From Mycobacterium attenuatum (GTDB taxonomy: Bacteria; Actinomycetota; Actinomycetes; Mycobacteriales; Mycobacteriaceae), in assembly GCF_900566085.1 (NCBI RefSeq), contig NZ_UPHT01000047.1, positions 1 to 64,000 on the forward strand: a DNA stretch of 64,000 nucleotides. The letters run 5' to 3'. This document shows positions 27,194-36,106 of the stretch, in pieces. Position numbers and translations under genes: made by a program. Position 1 is the first letter of the stretch; the number at the start of each line of letters is the position of its first letter. The notes under the pieces were generated by a model. That model searched no databases, was not told the DNA's origin, and worked only from the letters and a program-made list of their open reading frames with translations.

Positions 27194-27667
27194 ATGCTCG
27201 CGGCCGCGGTGCTTACCGCAACGCCGTCCGCGAACGCGGACAACAAGCGGCTCAACGACGGTGTCGTCGCCAATGTCTACACCGTGCAGCACAACGCCGG
27301 CTGCACCAACGACGTGCGGATCAACCTGCAGCTGCAACTCGCGGCGCAGTGGCACACCGTCGACGTGCTCAACAACCGCGACCTCGACGGCGACTTGGGC
27401 TCCGATGGCTCGACCGTGCAGGACCGCGCGAACGCCGCGGGCTATCGCGGCAGCGTCGCCGAGACGGTGGCCACCAACGCGGCCCTGGCGATCAGCGGTA
27501 TCGAGGTGATCAACCAGTGGTACTACAACCCGGCTTACCTGACGATCATGCAGAACTGCGCCTATACGCAGATGGGCGTGTGGTCGGAGAACAGCCTGGA
27601 CCGCAGCGTGGTGGTCGCCGTATACGGTGCGCCGGCCGAGCATACGCTGCCACGGGGCTCGGCCTGA
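27194..27667 (+). CDS. Secreted CAP-domain protein with altered C-terminus
   Basis: A 157-residue exported protein: short signal peptide MLAAAVLTATPSANA, then a CAP-like domain with LQLQLAAQWHTVDVLNNRDL, GYRGSVAETVATNAALAISG and QNCAYTQMGVWSENSLDRSV. Family relatives usually end soon after VVAVYG. Here the frame continues into PAEHTLPRGSA, which is the neighbouring DUF732 gene read out of frame. The signal peptide is shorter than usual, with no upstream in-frame start. The function is unknown. Confidence 0.75.
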   Translation: MLAAAVLTATPSANADNKRLNDGVVANVYTVQHNAGCTNDVRINLQLQLAAQWHTVDVLNNRDLDGDLGSDGSTVQDRANAAGYRGSVAETVATNAALAISGIEVINQWYYNPAYLTIMQNCAYTQMGVWSENSLDRSVVVAVYGAPAEHTLPRGSA

Positions 27668-27678
27668 CACTGTCCGCG

Positions 27679-28068
27679 GTGATATGCACCGGCGTACCCG
27701 CTGCACACGCCGACGCGGTGGCCTACCTGATCACTGTGACGGGGCGCCCGGGCTACAACTTTCCCGACTTTCCCGACTTTCCCGACTTTCCCGACTTTCC
27801 CGACTTTCCCGACTTTCCTGACTTTCCCGACGCCGACGCCGCGGCCGACGCCGACGCCGCGCTGGCGTATGGGAACGGCATCTGTGACCGGGTGCGGGCC
27901 GGCGAGCGCTACGCACAGCTCATCAGTGAGGTCAAAAGCGACTTCGAGACCCGCGACGAGTATCAGGCCTCCTACCTGATCAGCCAGGCAGTCGGCGAAT
28001 TGCGCCCCGCCCAGATCTGGCAGTTGCGGCAATCGGCCGCCGGATACGTTGCACCGGTGGGCTGGTGA
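27679..28068 (+). CDS. Exported DUF732 protein with FPD tandem repeats and missing start
   Basis: The frame has a signal-peptide-like AATGLGLTLSAVICTGVPAAHA, eight FPD repeats, an Ala/Asp stretch and a DUF732 domain (ALAYGNGICDRV, YQASYLISQAVGELRPAQIW). No ATG precedes the hydrophobic core; GTG 27679 falls inside it, so the real N-terminus appears lost where it joins the CAP gene. The second DUF732 cysteine is replaced (ELRPAQ rather than the usual ELCPAQ). It may be a pseudogene. Confidence 0.6.
   Translation: MICTGVPAAHADAVAYLITVTGRPGYNFPDFPDFPDFPDFPDFPDFPDFPDADAAADADAALAYGNGICDRVRAGERYAQLISEVKSDFETRDEYQASYLISQAVGELRPAQIWQLRQSAAGYVAPVGW
27760..27831 (+). repeat. Nine-bp minisatellite TTTCCCGAC x8
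   Basis: Eight perfect-phase copies of TTTCCCGAC encode FPD repeats; only the seventh differs (TTTCCTGAC, synonymous). The unit number probably varies between strains. Confidence 0.95.
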
Positions 28069-28222
28069 GGGCGGCCGGTACTCGAGCTGCAGAGGACCTT
28101 CGTCTACACACTTCTGACAAACGACTCTTCCTCGAAGTACCAGGTGGCGACCATAGTCCCTTCAAGAATGCAGCAACACGCCCGAGCGCAATGGAGCGCA
28201 ACCGGAAAGGGACACCGCGCTG

Positions 28223-28990
28223 ATGGTTTCATCCGACACCGTCACCAAGCCGCTGCGTTCCGTCGGGGAATTCTTGGCGATGTCATTGGACACCTTTGTG
28301 GCGATGTTCAAGCTGCCCTTCCCGTGGCGGGAATTTCTGCTGCAAAGCTGGTTCGTGGCAAGGGTTTCCATCATTCCGACGCTGTTGCTGGCGATTCCCT
28401 TCACGGTGCTGGTGGTGTTCACCCTCAACATCTTGTTGGTGGAGTTCGGCGCCGCCGATTTCTCCGGTACGGGCGCGGCCACCGCTTCGGTCACCCAGAT
28501 CGGGCCGATCGTGACGGTGCTCGTCGTCGCCGGCACCGGAGCCACCGCAATGTGCGCCGATCTGGGCGCCCGGACCATCCATGACGAACTCGACGCGTTG
28601 CGGGTGATGGGCGTCGACCCGATCCGCCGGCTGGCGGCGCCCCGCGTGCTGGCGGCCACCGTTGTCGCGGTGTCGTTGGTGTCGCTGGTGACCCTGGTCG
28701 GCCTCGCCGGCTCATTCGTGTTCTCGGTGTTCGTCCAGCACGTCACCCCGGGTGCCTTCGCGGCCGGCCTGACCCTGATCACTCACCTTCCGGAACTGAT
28801 CCTGGGTCTGGTCAAGGGCGCGCTGTTCGGCATGGCAGCCGCTCTGATCGCCTGCTACAAGGGCATTTCCGTGGGCGGCGGCCCGCAGGGCGTGGGCAAT
28901 GCCGTCAACGAGACGGTGGTCTATTCGTTCATCGCGTTGTTCGTGATCAACATCGTCGCCACGGCAGTCTTCTACGTAGGCCCGCAATGA
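28223..28990 (+). CDS. yrbEA: Mce operon YrbE permease A
   Basis: A 255-residue MlaE/YrbE-family permease with about six membrane helices. Signatures are LPFPWREFLLQSWFVARVSIIPTLL (split here by description), GPIVTVLVVAGTGATAMCADLG and LGARTIHDELDALRVMGVDP, the conserved coupling element, ending with AVNETVVYSFIALFVIN. It forms the inner-membrane core of a lipid importer with YrbEB and the MlaF-type ATPase Mkl encoded elsewhere. GGAAAGGGA precedes ATG 28223. The stop overlaps yrbEB (ATGA). Confidence 0.93.
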   Translation: MVSSDTVTKPLRSVGEFLAMSLDTFVAMFKLPFPWREFLLQSWFVARVSIIPTLLLAIPFTVLVVFTLNILLVEFGAADFSGTGAATASVTQIGPIVTVLVVAGTGATAMCADLGARTIHDELDALRVMGVDPIRRLAAPRVLAATVVAVSLVSLVTLVGLAGSFVFSVFVQHVTPGAFAAGLTLITHLPELILGLVKGALFGMAAALIACYKGISVGGGPQGVGNAVNETVVYSFIALFVINIVATAVFYVGPQ

Positions 28991-29841
28991 GCGCCAACCC
29001 GCCGGTCGAGCGGCTCGCCTGGATCGGCCACCGGGCGGGCGGCTTGGTGGCCGGCTGGAATCGCATCGGTTCCCAAGTCGCGTTCTACGCCAGGACGATC
29101 GCCGAGATGCGAACGGCATTCGGCCGCTACGGCAGGGAAATCGTCCGCCTGATTGCCCAGATGAGCCTGGGCACCGGTGCCCTGGCGGTGATCGGCGGCA
29201 CGGTGGTGATCGTGGGCTTTCTGACCTTGTCCACCGGTGCGGTCATCGCCGTGCAGGGCTACAACCAGCTGTCCGGCATCGGGGTGGAGGCCATGACCGG
29301 CTTCATCTCCGCTTATGTCAACGTGCGCATCATCTCACCGGCGGTGGCCGGGGTTGGGCTGGCCGCCACCATCGGCGCCGGCGCCACCGCGCAACTGGGG
29401 GCCATGCGCATCGCCGACGAAATCGATGCGCTGGAGGTGATGGCCGTCCGGTCGGTGGCCTACCTGGTTTCCACCCGGGTGGTGGCCGGTGTGGTCGTGG
29501 TCATCCCGCTGTATTGCATCGCGGTGGTATGTGCATTCCAGGCCGCCCGGTTCGGTACGACCGGGGTCTACGGGCAGTCCACCGGCGTCTACGACCACTA
29601 CTTCCGCACCTTTCTCAATTCGACGGACCTGCTCTGGTCGTTCCTGACGGTGATCACCGCGGCCGTCGCCATCATGCTGGTGCACACCTATTACGGCTAC
29701 ACCGCCAAGGGCGGGCCCGCCGGGGTGGGCGAGGCGGTCGGTCATTCGGTGCGTACCTCGCTCATCGTGCTGACGTTGATCGTGCTGGCGATCTCGCTAT
29801 CCGTGCACGGCCAGTCCGGCCATTTCAACCTGTCGGGATAG
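28987..29841 (+). CDS. yrbEB: Mce operon YrbE permease B
   Basis: A 284-residue YrbE permease, second in the operon and overlapping yrbEA by ATGA at 28987. It has an N-terminal cytoplasmic extension of about 55 residues, helices with TGALAVIGGTVVIVGFL, the conserved GATAQLGAMRIADEIDALEV coupling segment, and ends with VHTYYGYTAKGGPAGVGEAV. Pairs with YrbEA as a heterodimeric lipid permease. Confidence 0.93.
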   Translation: MSANPPVERLAWIGHRAGGLVAGWNRIGSQVAFYARTIAEMRTAFGRYGREIVRLIAQMSLGTGALAVIGGTVVIVGFLTLSTGAVIAVQGYNQLSGIGVEAMTGFISAYVNVRIISPAVAGVGLAATIGAGATAQLGAMRIADEIDALEVMAVRSVAYLVSTRVVAGVVVVIPLYCIAVVCAFQAARFGTTGVYGQSTGVYDHYFRTFLNSTDLLWSFLTVITAAVAIMLVHTYYGYTAKGGPAGVGEAVGHSVRTSLIVLTLIVLAISLSVHGQSGHFNLSG

Positions 29842-29864
29842 CCGAGCAGATAGGGGAGCGGGTC

Positions 29865-31316
29865 ATGCCGGAATCACGTTCGCAGCGAATGCATCCCGGG
29901 TGGTGGACGCTCTTGCTGGTGGTCGTCGTCATCGGCGCCACCACGCTCACCGCGGCATTGTTCTCCGGGGCGTTCAAGTCATCCGTTGCGGTGACGGTGA
30001 TATCCGACCGGGCCGGCCTGGTGATGGATCGCGGCGGCAAGGTCAAGCTGCGCGGAGTGCAGGTGGGCCGGGTCAGCGAGATCACCACCGGGAAAGATCA
30101 CGTCACCTTGACGCTGGCCATCAAACCGGATCAGATCCAATACATCCCGGCGAACGTGGGCGCCCGCATCCGCGCCACCACGTTGTTCAGCGCCAAGTAT
30201 GTCGACCTGGTGTATCCGCGCTACCCCAGCCCGCAGCGTCTAGGCGCCGGAACGGTGCTTTGGGCCGAGAACGTCGGCACCGAGGTCAACACGATGTTCG
30301 CCAACTTGGTCAAGGTGCTCAATCAGATCGACCCGGCGAAGCTGGCGGGGGTGCTGTCCGCGCTGGCCGAGGGTCTGCGCGGCCACGGTGCGACGGTCGG
30401 TCAGAGCATCACCGACGCCAACGAGGTGCTGCTGGCGATCAATCCACGTGCCGAAACGGTGCGGGCCGACACCCAGGCGGTCACGCGCTTGGGTGACACC
30501 TATGGCGCTGCGGCGCACGACATCCTGAAGGTACTAGATGCGGCCAGTGCCACCAGTGCCACCATTGCCGGTGAAGCGCCGGCGCTGGATTCGCTGCTCG
30601 CCGAGATGATCGGCCTGTCGCGCAGCGGTATTGCGATGCTGGGCCCGAACAAAGACCGGCTGATCACCGCCGTGAACCTGCTCGACCCGACCACCAGGCT
30701 GCTCACGAAGTACCACGGAGCGCTGACGTGCATGTTGGTCGGCGCCAAGATCGCCCTCGACACCGGCTATCTGGACGCCACCGGAGGGGCCAACGGCTAT
30801 TCGCTGATCATCGACAGCACACCGCTGTTCGGTGCCGACCAATACCGTTTTCCGCAGAACCTTCCGATCGTCGGCGCCAAAGGCGGGCCCGGCGGTAAGC
30901 CGGGCTGCGGATCGCTGCCCGACGTCGCAGCCAATTGGCCACTGCGCCAACTGATTACCAACACCGGCTGGGGAACAGGACTCGATATCCGGCCCAACCC
31001 CGGAATCGCTTTCCCGGCATACGCCGACTACCTCCCGGTCACCCGGGGGCAGCCCGAACCGCCCAGCGTTCGCTATCCGGGTGGGCCGGGCCCCGGGCCC
31101 ATCCCGTACCCGGGCGCGCCGCCCTACGGCGCTCCGCAGTACGCACCGGACGGCACCCCGCTGTACCCGGGCCTGCCGCCGGCGCCGCCGCCCGGCGCCC
31201 CGCGCGAACCGGGGCCCGCACCACCGGGATCTGAGCCGTTCGTCGTCCCGGCGCCGGCACAGCTGCAGCCGACACCGGCCCCGCCACTCCCTCGAGAAGC
31301 GACCCCGTCGCCGTAA
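29865..31316 (+). CDS. mceA: MCE family protein MceA
   Basis: A 483-residue MCE protein: N-terminal membrane helix (WWTLLLVVVVIGATTLTAALF), MCE domain with DRAGLVMDRGGKVKLRGVQV and YIPANVGARIRATTLFSAKY, a long helical region with NTMFANLVKVLNQIDPAKL, and a Pro/Gly-rich tail beginning near residue 400. Mce proteins form a hexameric tunnel across the periplasm for lipids. ATG 29865 has GGGGAGCGGG upstream, 23 bp after yrbEB. Confidence 0.93.
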   Translation: MPESRSQRMHPGWWTLLLVVVVIGATTLTAALFSGAFKSSVAVTVISDRAGLVMDRGGKVKLRGVQVGRVSEITTGKDHVTLTLAIKPDQIQYIPANVGARIRATTLFSAKYVDLVYPRYPSPQRLGAGTVLWAENVGTEVNTMFANLVKVLNQIDPAKLAGVLSALAEGLRGHGATVGQSITDANEVLLAINPRAETVRADTQAVTRLGDTYGAAAHDILKVLDAASATSATIAGEAPALDSLLAEMIGLSRSGIAMLGPNKDRLITAVNLLDPTTRLLTKYHGALTCMLVGAKIALDTGYLDATGGANGYSLIIDSTPLFGADQYRFPQNLPIVGAKGGPGGKPGCGSLPDVAANWPLRQLITNTGWGTGLDIRPNPGIAFPAYADYLPVTRGQPEPPSVRYPGGPGPGPIPYPGAPPYGAPQYAPDGTPLYPGLPPAPPPGAPREPGPAPPGSEPFVVPAPAQLQPTPAPPLPREATPSP

Positions 31317-31338
31317 CGCCGCAGGAGAAGTCAGCGCT

Positions 31339-32364
31339 ATGAGAGAGAACCTGCCCGCTGCCATCGTCCGGTTGACCGTCTTCATGGTCGTGTGCACGCT
31401 GGGCCTGGTCGCCATGTTGGCGATCTTCGCCGACCTGCGATTCGGGGACGAAAAGCCGTACCGGGCGCACTTCAGCAACGTGTCGGGCCTGGAGAGCGGC
31501 AACTTCGTGCGCATCGCCGGCGTGGAAGTCGGCCAGGTCCAACACATCTCGATTCAAGACGACGGGACGGCGATTGTCGAGTTCGGGGCCGACAGCTCGG
31601 TGGTCCTCACCGTGGGCACCACAGCGGTCATCCGTTACCAGAACCTGATCGGCGGCCGCTATCTGGCGCTCGAGGAAGGGACCGGCGGCAGACGACTCCA
31701 GCCAGGTGACACGATCCCGCTGGTCCAGACATCGCCGGCGTTGGACCTGGACGCGCTGATCGGCGGCTTCCGCCCGCTGTTCCACGCCCTGGACCCCGAT
31801 CAGATCAATGCCTTGTCGACCGAGCTCATCAAGGCATTCCAGGGTGAAGGCGCGACGATCAGTTCGTTCTTGGCGCGCACGGCGGCGCTGACCAACATGC
31901 TGGCCGACCGCGGCCAGCTGATCGGGCAAGTCATCGTCAACCTGAATGCCGTGCTGGGCTCATTGGGTGACCAAAGTACCCAGTTCACCACGGCGGTCGA
32001 TTCGTTGTCCCGATTACTGGCAACCCTTTCCGACAACAAGCAGGTGATCGGCACCGGCATCGCCTACGCCGACGCGGCCGCTGGATCGATCGCCGATCTG
32101 CTTGCGCAAGGCCGCGCGCCGCTGGCCAACATCCTGCACCAGTCGGAGCGCATCGCCGATCTCATCCAGGCCGATCACGACTACTTCGACAATCTGCTTA
32201 ACACCCTGCCGGACGCCTACCAGATGCTGAATCGGCAAGGCCTCTACGGCGACTTCTTCAGCTTCTACATGTGCGACCTGCTGTTGAAGCTGAACGGCAA
32301 AGGCGGCCAACCGGTTTACGTGAAGGTGATCGGCCAGCCCTCGGGAAGGTGCACACCGCGATGA
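31339..32364 (+). CDS. mceB: MCE family protein MceB
   Basis: A 341-residue Mce protein starting MRENLPAAIVRLTVFMVV, with a signal-anchor helix, MCE domain (AHFSNVSGLESGNFVRIAG, GGRYLALEEGTGGRRL), the conserved DALIGGFRPLFHALDPDQIN, and a helical C-terminal region ending GQPSGRCTPR. GCAGGAGAAG lies 8-17 bp upstream of ATG 31339. The stop overlaps mceC by ATGA. It has no proline-rich tail, as is usual for the B subunit. Confidence 0.92.
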   Translation: MRENLPAAIVRLTVFMVVCTLGLVAMLAIFADLRFGDEKPYRAHFSNVSGLESGNFVRIAGVEVGQVQHISIQDDGTAIVEFGADSSVVLTVGTTAVIRYQNLIGGRYLALEEGTGGRRLQPGDTIPLVQTSPALDLDALIGGFRPLFHALDPDQINALSTELIKAFQGEGATISSFLARTAALTNMLADRGQLIGQVIVNLNAVLGSLGDQSTQFTTAVDSLSRLLATLSDNKQVIGTGIAYADAAAGSIADLLAQGRAPLANILHQSERIADLIQADHDYFDNLLNTLPDAYQMLNRQGLYGDFFSFYMCDLLLKLNGKGGQPVYVKVIGQPSGRCTPR

Positions 32365-33686
32365 AATCGTTTTCCGAACGCAATCCCCTGGTTATCGGCA
32401 TAGTCGGACTGATAGTTGTGGGCGGGGCGGTGCTGGCCGCGCTGACCTATGACAGGTTGCCGTTCATCAAGGCCGGCAAGGACTACGCGGCCTACTTCGC
32501 CGAGGCCGGCGGCCTGCAGACCGGCACCACGGTGCAGGTGTCGGGACTCAAGGCGGGCAAGGTCAACAGCATCGCGCTGGATGGACCCAAGGTGCTGGTC
32601 AGCTTCGAGGTCGACAAACATATCCGGCTCGGCGACCGTACCGAGGCCTCCATCAAGACGAAAAGCGTTCTGGGAGCTAGGATCCTGGAAATCACTCCCC
32701 GCGGCGAGGGCAGGTTGGCCGGGCCGATTCCGCTCGAGCGCACGACGTCGCCCTACCAGCTGCCCGACGCGCTGGGCGATCTGGGCGCCACCATCAGCGG
32801 CCTGGACACCACCAGGCTCTCGGAATCATTGGCCGTGCTGGCGGACACCTTCGCCGGCACCGCGCCCGAGCTGAAAATTGCGCTGGCTGGCGTCGCGCGG
32901 TTCTCCCAGACGCTCGACGACCGCGACGCGCAACTGCGAAATCTGTTGTCCAACGCCAATAAAGCCACCACGGTGCTCTCCGAGCGCAGCGACCAGATAG
33001 TCCGACTGATCACCGACAGCAATGCCCTGCTGGCGCAGCTGCAAAGCCAGAGCCGCGCGCTGGACCAGATCGGCGGCAACATCTCGGCGGTCAGCCGGCA
33101 AATCAAGAGCTTTATCGCCGATCACCGCCAGACCCTCAAGCCGGCACTGGACAAGCTCGACCAGGTGCTGACCATCGTCGACAACCGAAAACAGCGAATC
33201 CAGCTGGCAATCAAGAAGTTCAACGACTACGCGCTGTCGCTGGGCGAGTCGATGTCCACCGGCCCGTGGTTCAACTTCTACATCACCAACCTGATCCCCG
33301 GTCAGTTCATCCAGCCGTTCGTCGATGCCGCGTTCTCCGATCTTGGTCTGGACCCCAATGTGCTGCTGCCGTCGCAGCTGACCGATCCGCAGCTCGGTCA
33401 GCCAGGCACACCTGCGTTGCCCGTGCCCTTCCCACGCACCGGTCAGGGCGGCGAGCCGCACCTGAACCTTCCGGACGCGATCACTGGCAATCCCGGCGAT
33501 CCCCGCTATCCCTACCGCGAGCCGCCGTCGGCGCCGCCGCCGGGCGGACCACCGCCGGGCCCGCCGGCACTGGCCCCCGGACAGACGGCCCCACCGCCGC
33601 CCCCGACGCCGACGCCGGTGTACGTGCCCGCGCCGGGCGAAGCCCCCCGGACTCCGAAACCCGATCAGCAAGCCGGCCCATCATGA
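32361..33686 (+). CDS. mceC: MCE family protein MceC
   Basis: A 441-residue Mce protein: N-terminal helix after MKSFSERNPLVIGIVGLIVV, MCE domain (YFAEAGGLQTGTTVQVSGLK, GARILEITPRGEGRL), a long coiled helical region, WFNFYITNLIPGQFIQPF, and a strongly Pro-rich tail (PPSAPPPGGPPPGPP) of about 60 residues. The ATG overlaps the mceB stop and the stop overlaps mceD. Confidence 0.92.
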   Translation: MKSFSERNPLVIGIVGLIVVGGAVLAALTYDRLPFIKAGKDYAAYFAEAGGLQTGTTVQVSGLKAGKVNSIALDGPKVLVSFEVDKHIRLGDRTEASIKTKSVLGARILEITPRGEGRLAGPIPLERTTSPYQLPDALGDLGATISGLDTTRLSESLAVLADTFAGTAPELKIALAGVARFSQTLDDRDAQLRNLLSNANKATTVLSERSDQIVRLITDSNALLAQLQSQSRALDQIGGNISAVSRQIKSFIADHRQTLKPALDKLDQVLTIVDNRKQRIQLAIKKFNDYALSLGESMSTGPWFNFYITNLIPGQFIQPFVDAAFSDLGLDPNVLLPSQLTDPQLGQPGTPALPVPFPRTGQGGEPHLNLPDAITGNPGDPRYPYREPPSAPPPGGPPPGPPALAPGQTAPPPPPTPTPVYVPAPGEAPRTPKPDQQAGPS

Positions 33687-34969
33687 ACCGCCGCACTGCC
33701 CGTATCGGTGTGGCCGCCATGCTCGTGCTCGCTGTCATCGGCGCGGCATTGGTGGTGTGGCAGTCTGCCGCCGCGGCCCGCGCCATCACGGTGGTCGCCT
33801 ACTTCACCAACAGCAACGGCATTTTCGTCGGCGACCAAGTGCGCATCCTGGGGGTGCCGGTCGGCAAGGTCGACGACATCGAACCGCAACCCGAGCGGGT
33901 CAAGATCACCTTCTCCTACGAGGCCAGGTACCACGTGCCGGCCGATGCCAAGGCGGTGATCCTGTCCCCGTCGCTGGTCACGGCGCGCGTCATTCAGCTG
34001 ACACCGGCCTACACCGGCGGGCCGCAACTGCCCGACCACGCGGTGATCCCCCTGGAGCGCACCGCAGTTCCGGTGGAGTGGGACGACTTACGTCAGGACC
34101 TGGCAAAGCTCACCGAGATGCTGCAACCGAGCCATCCCGGCGGGGTGAGCGCGATGGGAGCGCTGCTCAACACCGCCGCCGACAACCTGCGCGGTCAGGG
34201 AGCCACCATCAGAGACACGATTATCAAACTCTCCCAAGCGGTTTCGGCTCTCGGCGACCACAGCAACGATATCTTCAGCACCGTCAAGAACCTGTCGATT
34301 CTGGTGTCGGCGCTGCAGAGCAGTACCGACCTGATGCGACAACTCAACCAGAACCTGGCTTCGGTGACCGGGCTGCTGACCGACGACCCGAATGAGGTTG
34401 CCGACGCGGTCGCGGCACTGGCCGACGTCGTCGGCGACGTCGGTAGCTTCGCGGCCGAAAACAGGGAAGCGCTGGGCCAAACGTCGGACAAACTGGCATC
34501 GGTGTCCACGGCGCTGAACGACAGCCTCGCCGACATCAAACAGGCATTACACATCGCCCCCGCCGAGCTGCAGAACTTCATGAACATCTACCAGCCCGCG
34601 CAGGGCACCCTCAGCGGTGCGCCGGCCTTCAACAACTTCGCGAACCCGATTGCCTTCTTGTGCGGCGCGATACAGGCGGCGTCGCGGCTGGGCTACGAAC
34701 AGTCGGCGAAGCTGTGCGCCCAGTATCTGGCGCCGATCATCAAGAACCGGCAATACAACTTCCCGCCGCTGGGGGAGAACCTGATCGTCGGCGCGGTGGC
34801 ACGCCCCAACGAGGTCACCTACAGCGAGGACTGGATGCGCCCGGACTACATCCCGCCTGTCAATGGTCCCGTGGCCGTGGATATTCCACCGTTGCCGGCC
34901 GAGGGTCATCCGAACGATTCCGGCGCCGGACTGCGCGACCTGCTGCTGCCCTTGCAAGGAGGCTCCTGA
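33683..34969 (+). CDS. mceD: MCE family protein MceD
   Basis: A 428-residue Mce protein starting MNRRTARIGVAAMLVLAVIG. MCE domain: YFTNSNGIFVGDQVRILGVP and KVDDIEPQPERVKITFSY. It then has helical segments with many Gln/Leu and SALGDHSNDIF, and a C-terminal AFNNFANPIAFLCGAIQAAS region. The start overlaps mceC as ATGA and its TGA shares one base with the mceE ATG (TGATG). Confidence 0.92.
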   Translation: MNRRTARIGVAAMLVLAVIGAALVVWQSAAAARAITVVAYFTNSNGIFVGDQVRILGVPVGKVDDIEPQPERVKITFSYEARYHVPADAKAVILSPSLVTARVIQLTPAYTGGPQLPDHAVIPLERTAVPVEWDDLRQDLAKLTEMLQPSHPGGVSAMGALLNTAADNLRGQGATIRDTIIKLSQAVSALGDHSNDIFSTVKNLSILVSALQSSTDLMRQLNQNLASVTGLLTDDPNEVADAVAALADVVGDVGSFAAENREALGQTSDKLASVSTALNDSLADIKQALHIAPAELQNFMNIYQPAQGTLSGAPAFNNFANPIAFLCGAIQAASRLGYEQSAKLCAQYLAPIIKNRQYNFPPLGENLIVGAVARPNEVTYSEDWMRPDYIPPVNGPVAVDIPPLPAEGHPNDSGAGLRDLLLPLQGGS

Positions 34970-36105
34970 TGGACAGCGGGTGGCGTCTGAGCAAGGTGTG
35001 CGTGCTCGCGGTGCTGGCGGTGACCGGCCTGGCCGGCTGCGGTTGGCGAGGCCTCAACTCGATCCCGTTGCCGGGGACCGCCGGTCGCGGCTCGGGCTCG
35101 TTCACCATTCAGGCGCAATTGCCCGACGTGGGCACCCTTGAGCAGAACTCCCGCGTGCAGGTCGGTGACGTCACCGTGGGCAACGTCACCAAAATCGAGC
35201 GGCAGGGATGGCATGCGCTGCTGACGATTCGGCTCGACGGCGACGTCGACCTGCCGGCCAACGCGACGGCCACCATCGGCCAAACCAGCCTGCTCGGTTC
35301 GTTGCACATCGAATTGGCCCCGCCCACCGACGTCGCACCCCAGGGCAAGTTGACGCAGGGGTCGCTGATCCCGCTGGCATCGGCCGGCAGTTACCCGTCA
35401 ACCGAGCAGACCCTGGCCGCGGTCTCGCTGCTGCTCAATGGAGGTGGTATCGGTCAGATTCAGGACATCACCGAAGCGCTGAGCGTCGCGCTCGCCGGAC
35501 GGGCCGCCGACCTGCGCAGCCTGATCGAACAGATGGACAGATATGTCGGTCTGGTCGGTGACCAGATCGGCGACATCATCGTCGCAGCCGAAAGCCTGAA
35601 CAACGTGGTCGGACAACTGGCGAACGAGAAACCGGTGCTGGACCGGGCGCTGCGGACCATTCCCGATGCGCTTCAGACGATCGCCGACGAACGGCAACAG
35701 CTGGTCGATGCGCTCGATCAATTCGCCAAGTTCAGTGCGCTGGCCGCCGACTCGACCAACCAGACCAAGGACATTCTGGTCAGGGAGCTGAAAGATCTTG
35801 AGCCGGTGGTGGAATCGCTGGCCAATGCCGGTCCGGCCCTGACCCGCTCGCTGGGCCTGCTGACCACCTACCCGTTTCCCAAGGACACGATCAGCACCTG
35901 GGCACGTGGGGACTACGCCAATCTGACGGCCATCATCGACCTGACACTGAGCCGGCTCGACGCTTCCTTCCTCACCGGCACCCGGTGGGAGGGCAACCTG
36001 ACGGAGCTGGAGTTGCAGTGGGGCCGCACCATCGGCCAGATGCCGAGTCCTTACACCGCCGGCAATCCGCTGGTCGCTCCGTACCATTGGGATCAGGGGC
36101 GTTGA
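34969..36105 (+). CDS. mceE: MCE family lipoprotein MceE (LprK/LprN-type)
   Basis: A 378-residue Mce lipoprotein, the only acylated Mce subunit. The signal is WRLSKVCVLAVLAVTGLAGC with lipobox LAGC, followed by an MCE domain (FTIQAQLPDVGTLEQNSRVQ, TATIGQTSLLGSLHIEL). The C-terminus RTIGQMPSPYTAGNPLVAPY is family-typical. It starts at ATG 34969 directly coupled to mceD; mceF follows after one base. Confidence 0.93.
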   Translation: MDSGWRLSKVCVLAVLAVTGLAGCGWRGLNSIPLPGTAGRGSGSFTIQAQLPDVGTLEQNSRVQVGDVTVGNVTKIERQGWHALLTIRLDGDVDLPANATATIGQTSLLGSLHIELAPPTDVAPQGKLTQGSLIPLASAGSYPSTEQTLAAVSLLLNGGGIGQIQDITEALSVALAGRAADLRSLIEQMDRYVGLVGDQIGDIIVAAESLNNVVGQLANEKPVLDRALRTIPDALQTIADERQQLVDALDQFAKFSALAADSTNQTKDILVRELKDLEPVVESLANAGPALTRSLGLLTTYPFPKDTISTWARGDYANLTAIIDLTLSRLDASFLTGTRWEGNLTELELQWGRTIGQMPSPYTAGNPLVAPYHWDQGR

Positions 36106-36106
36106 C

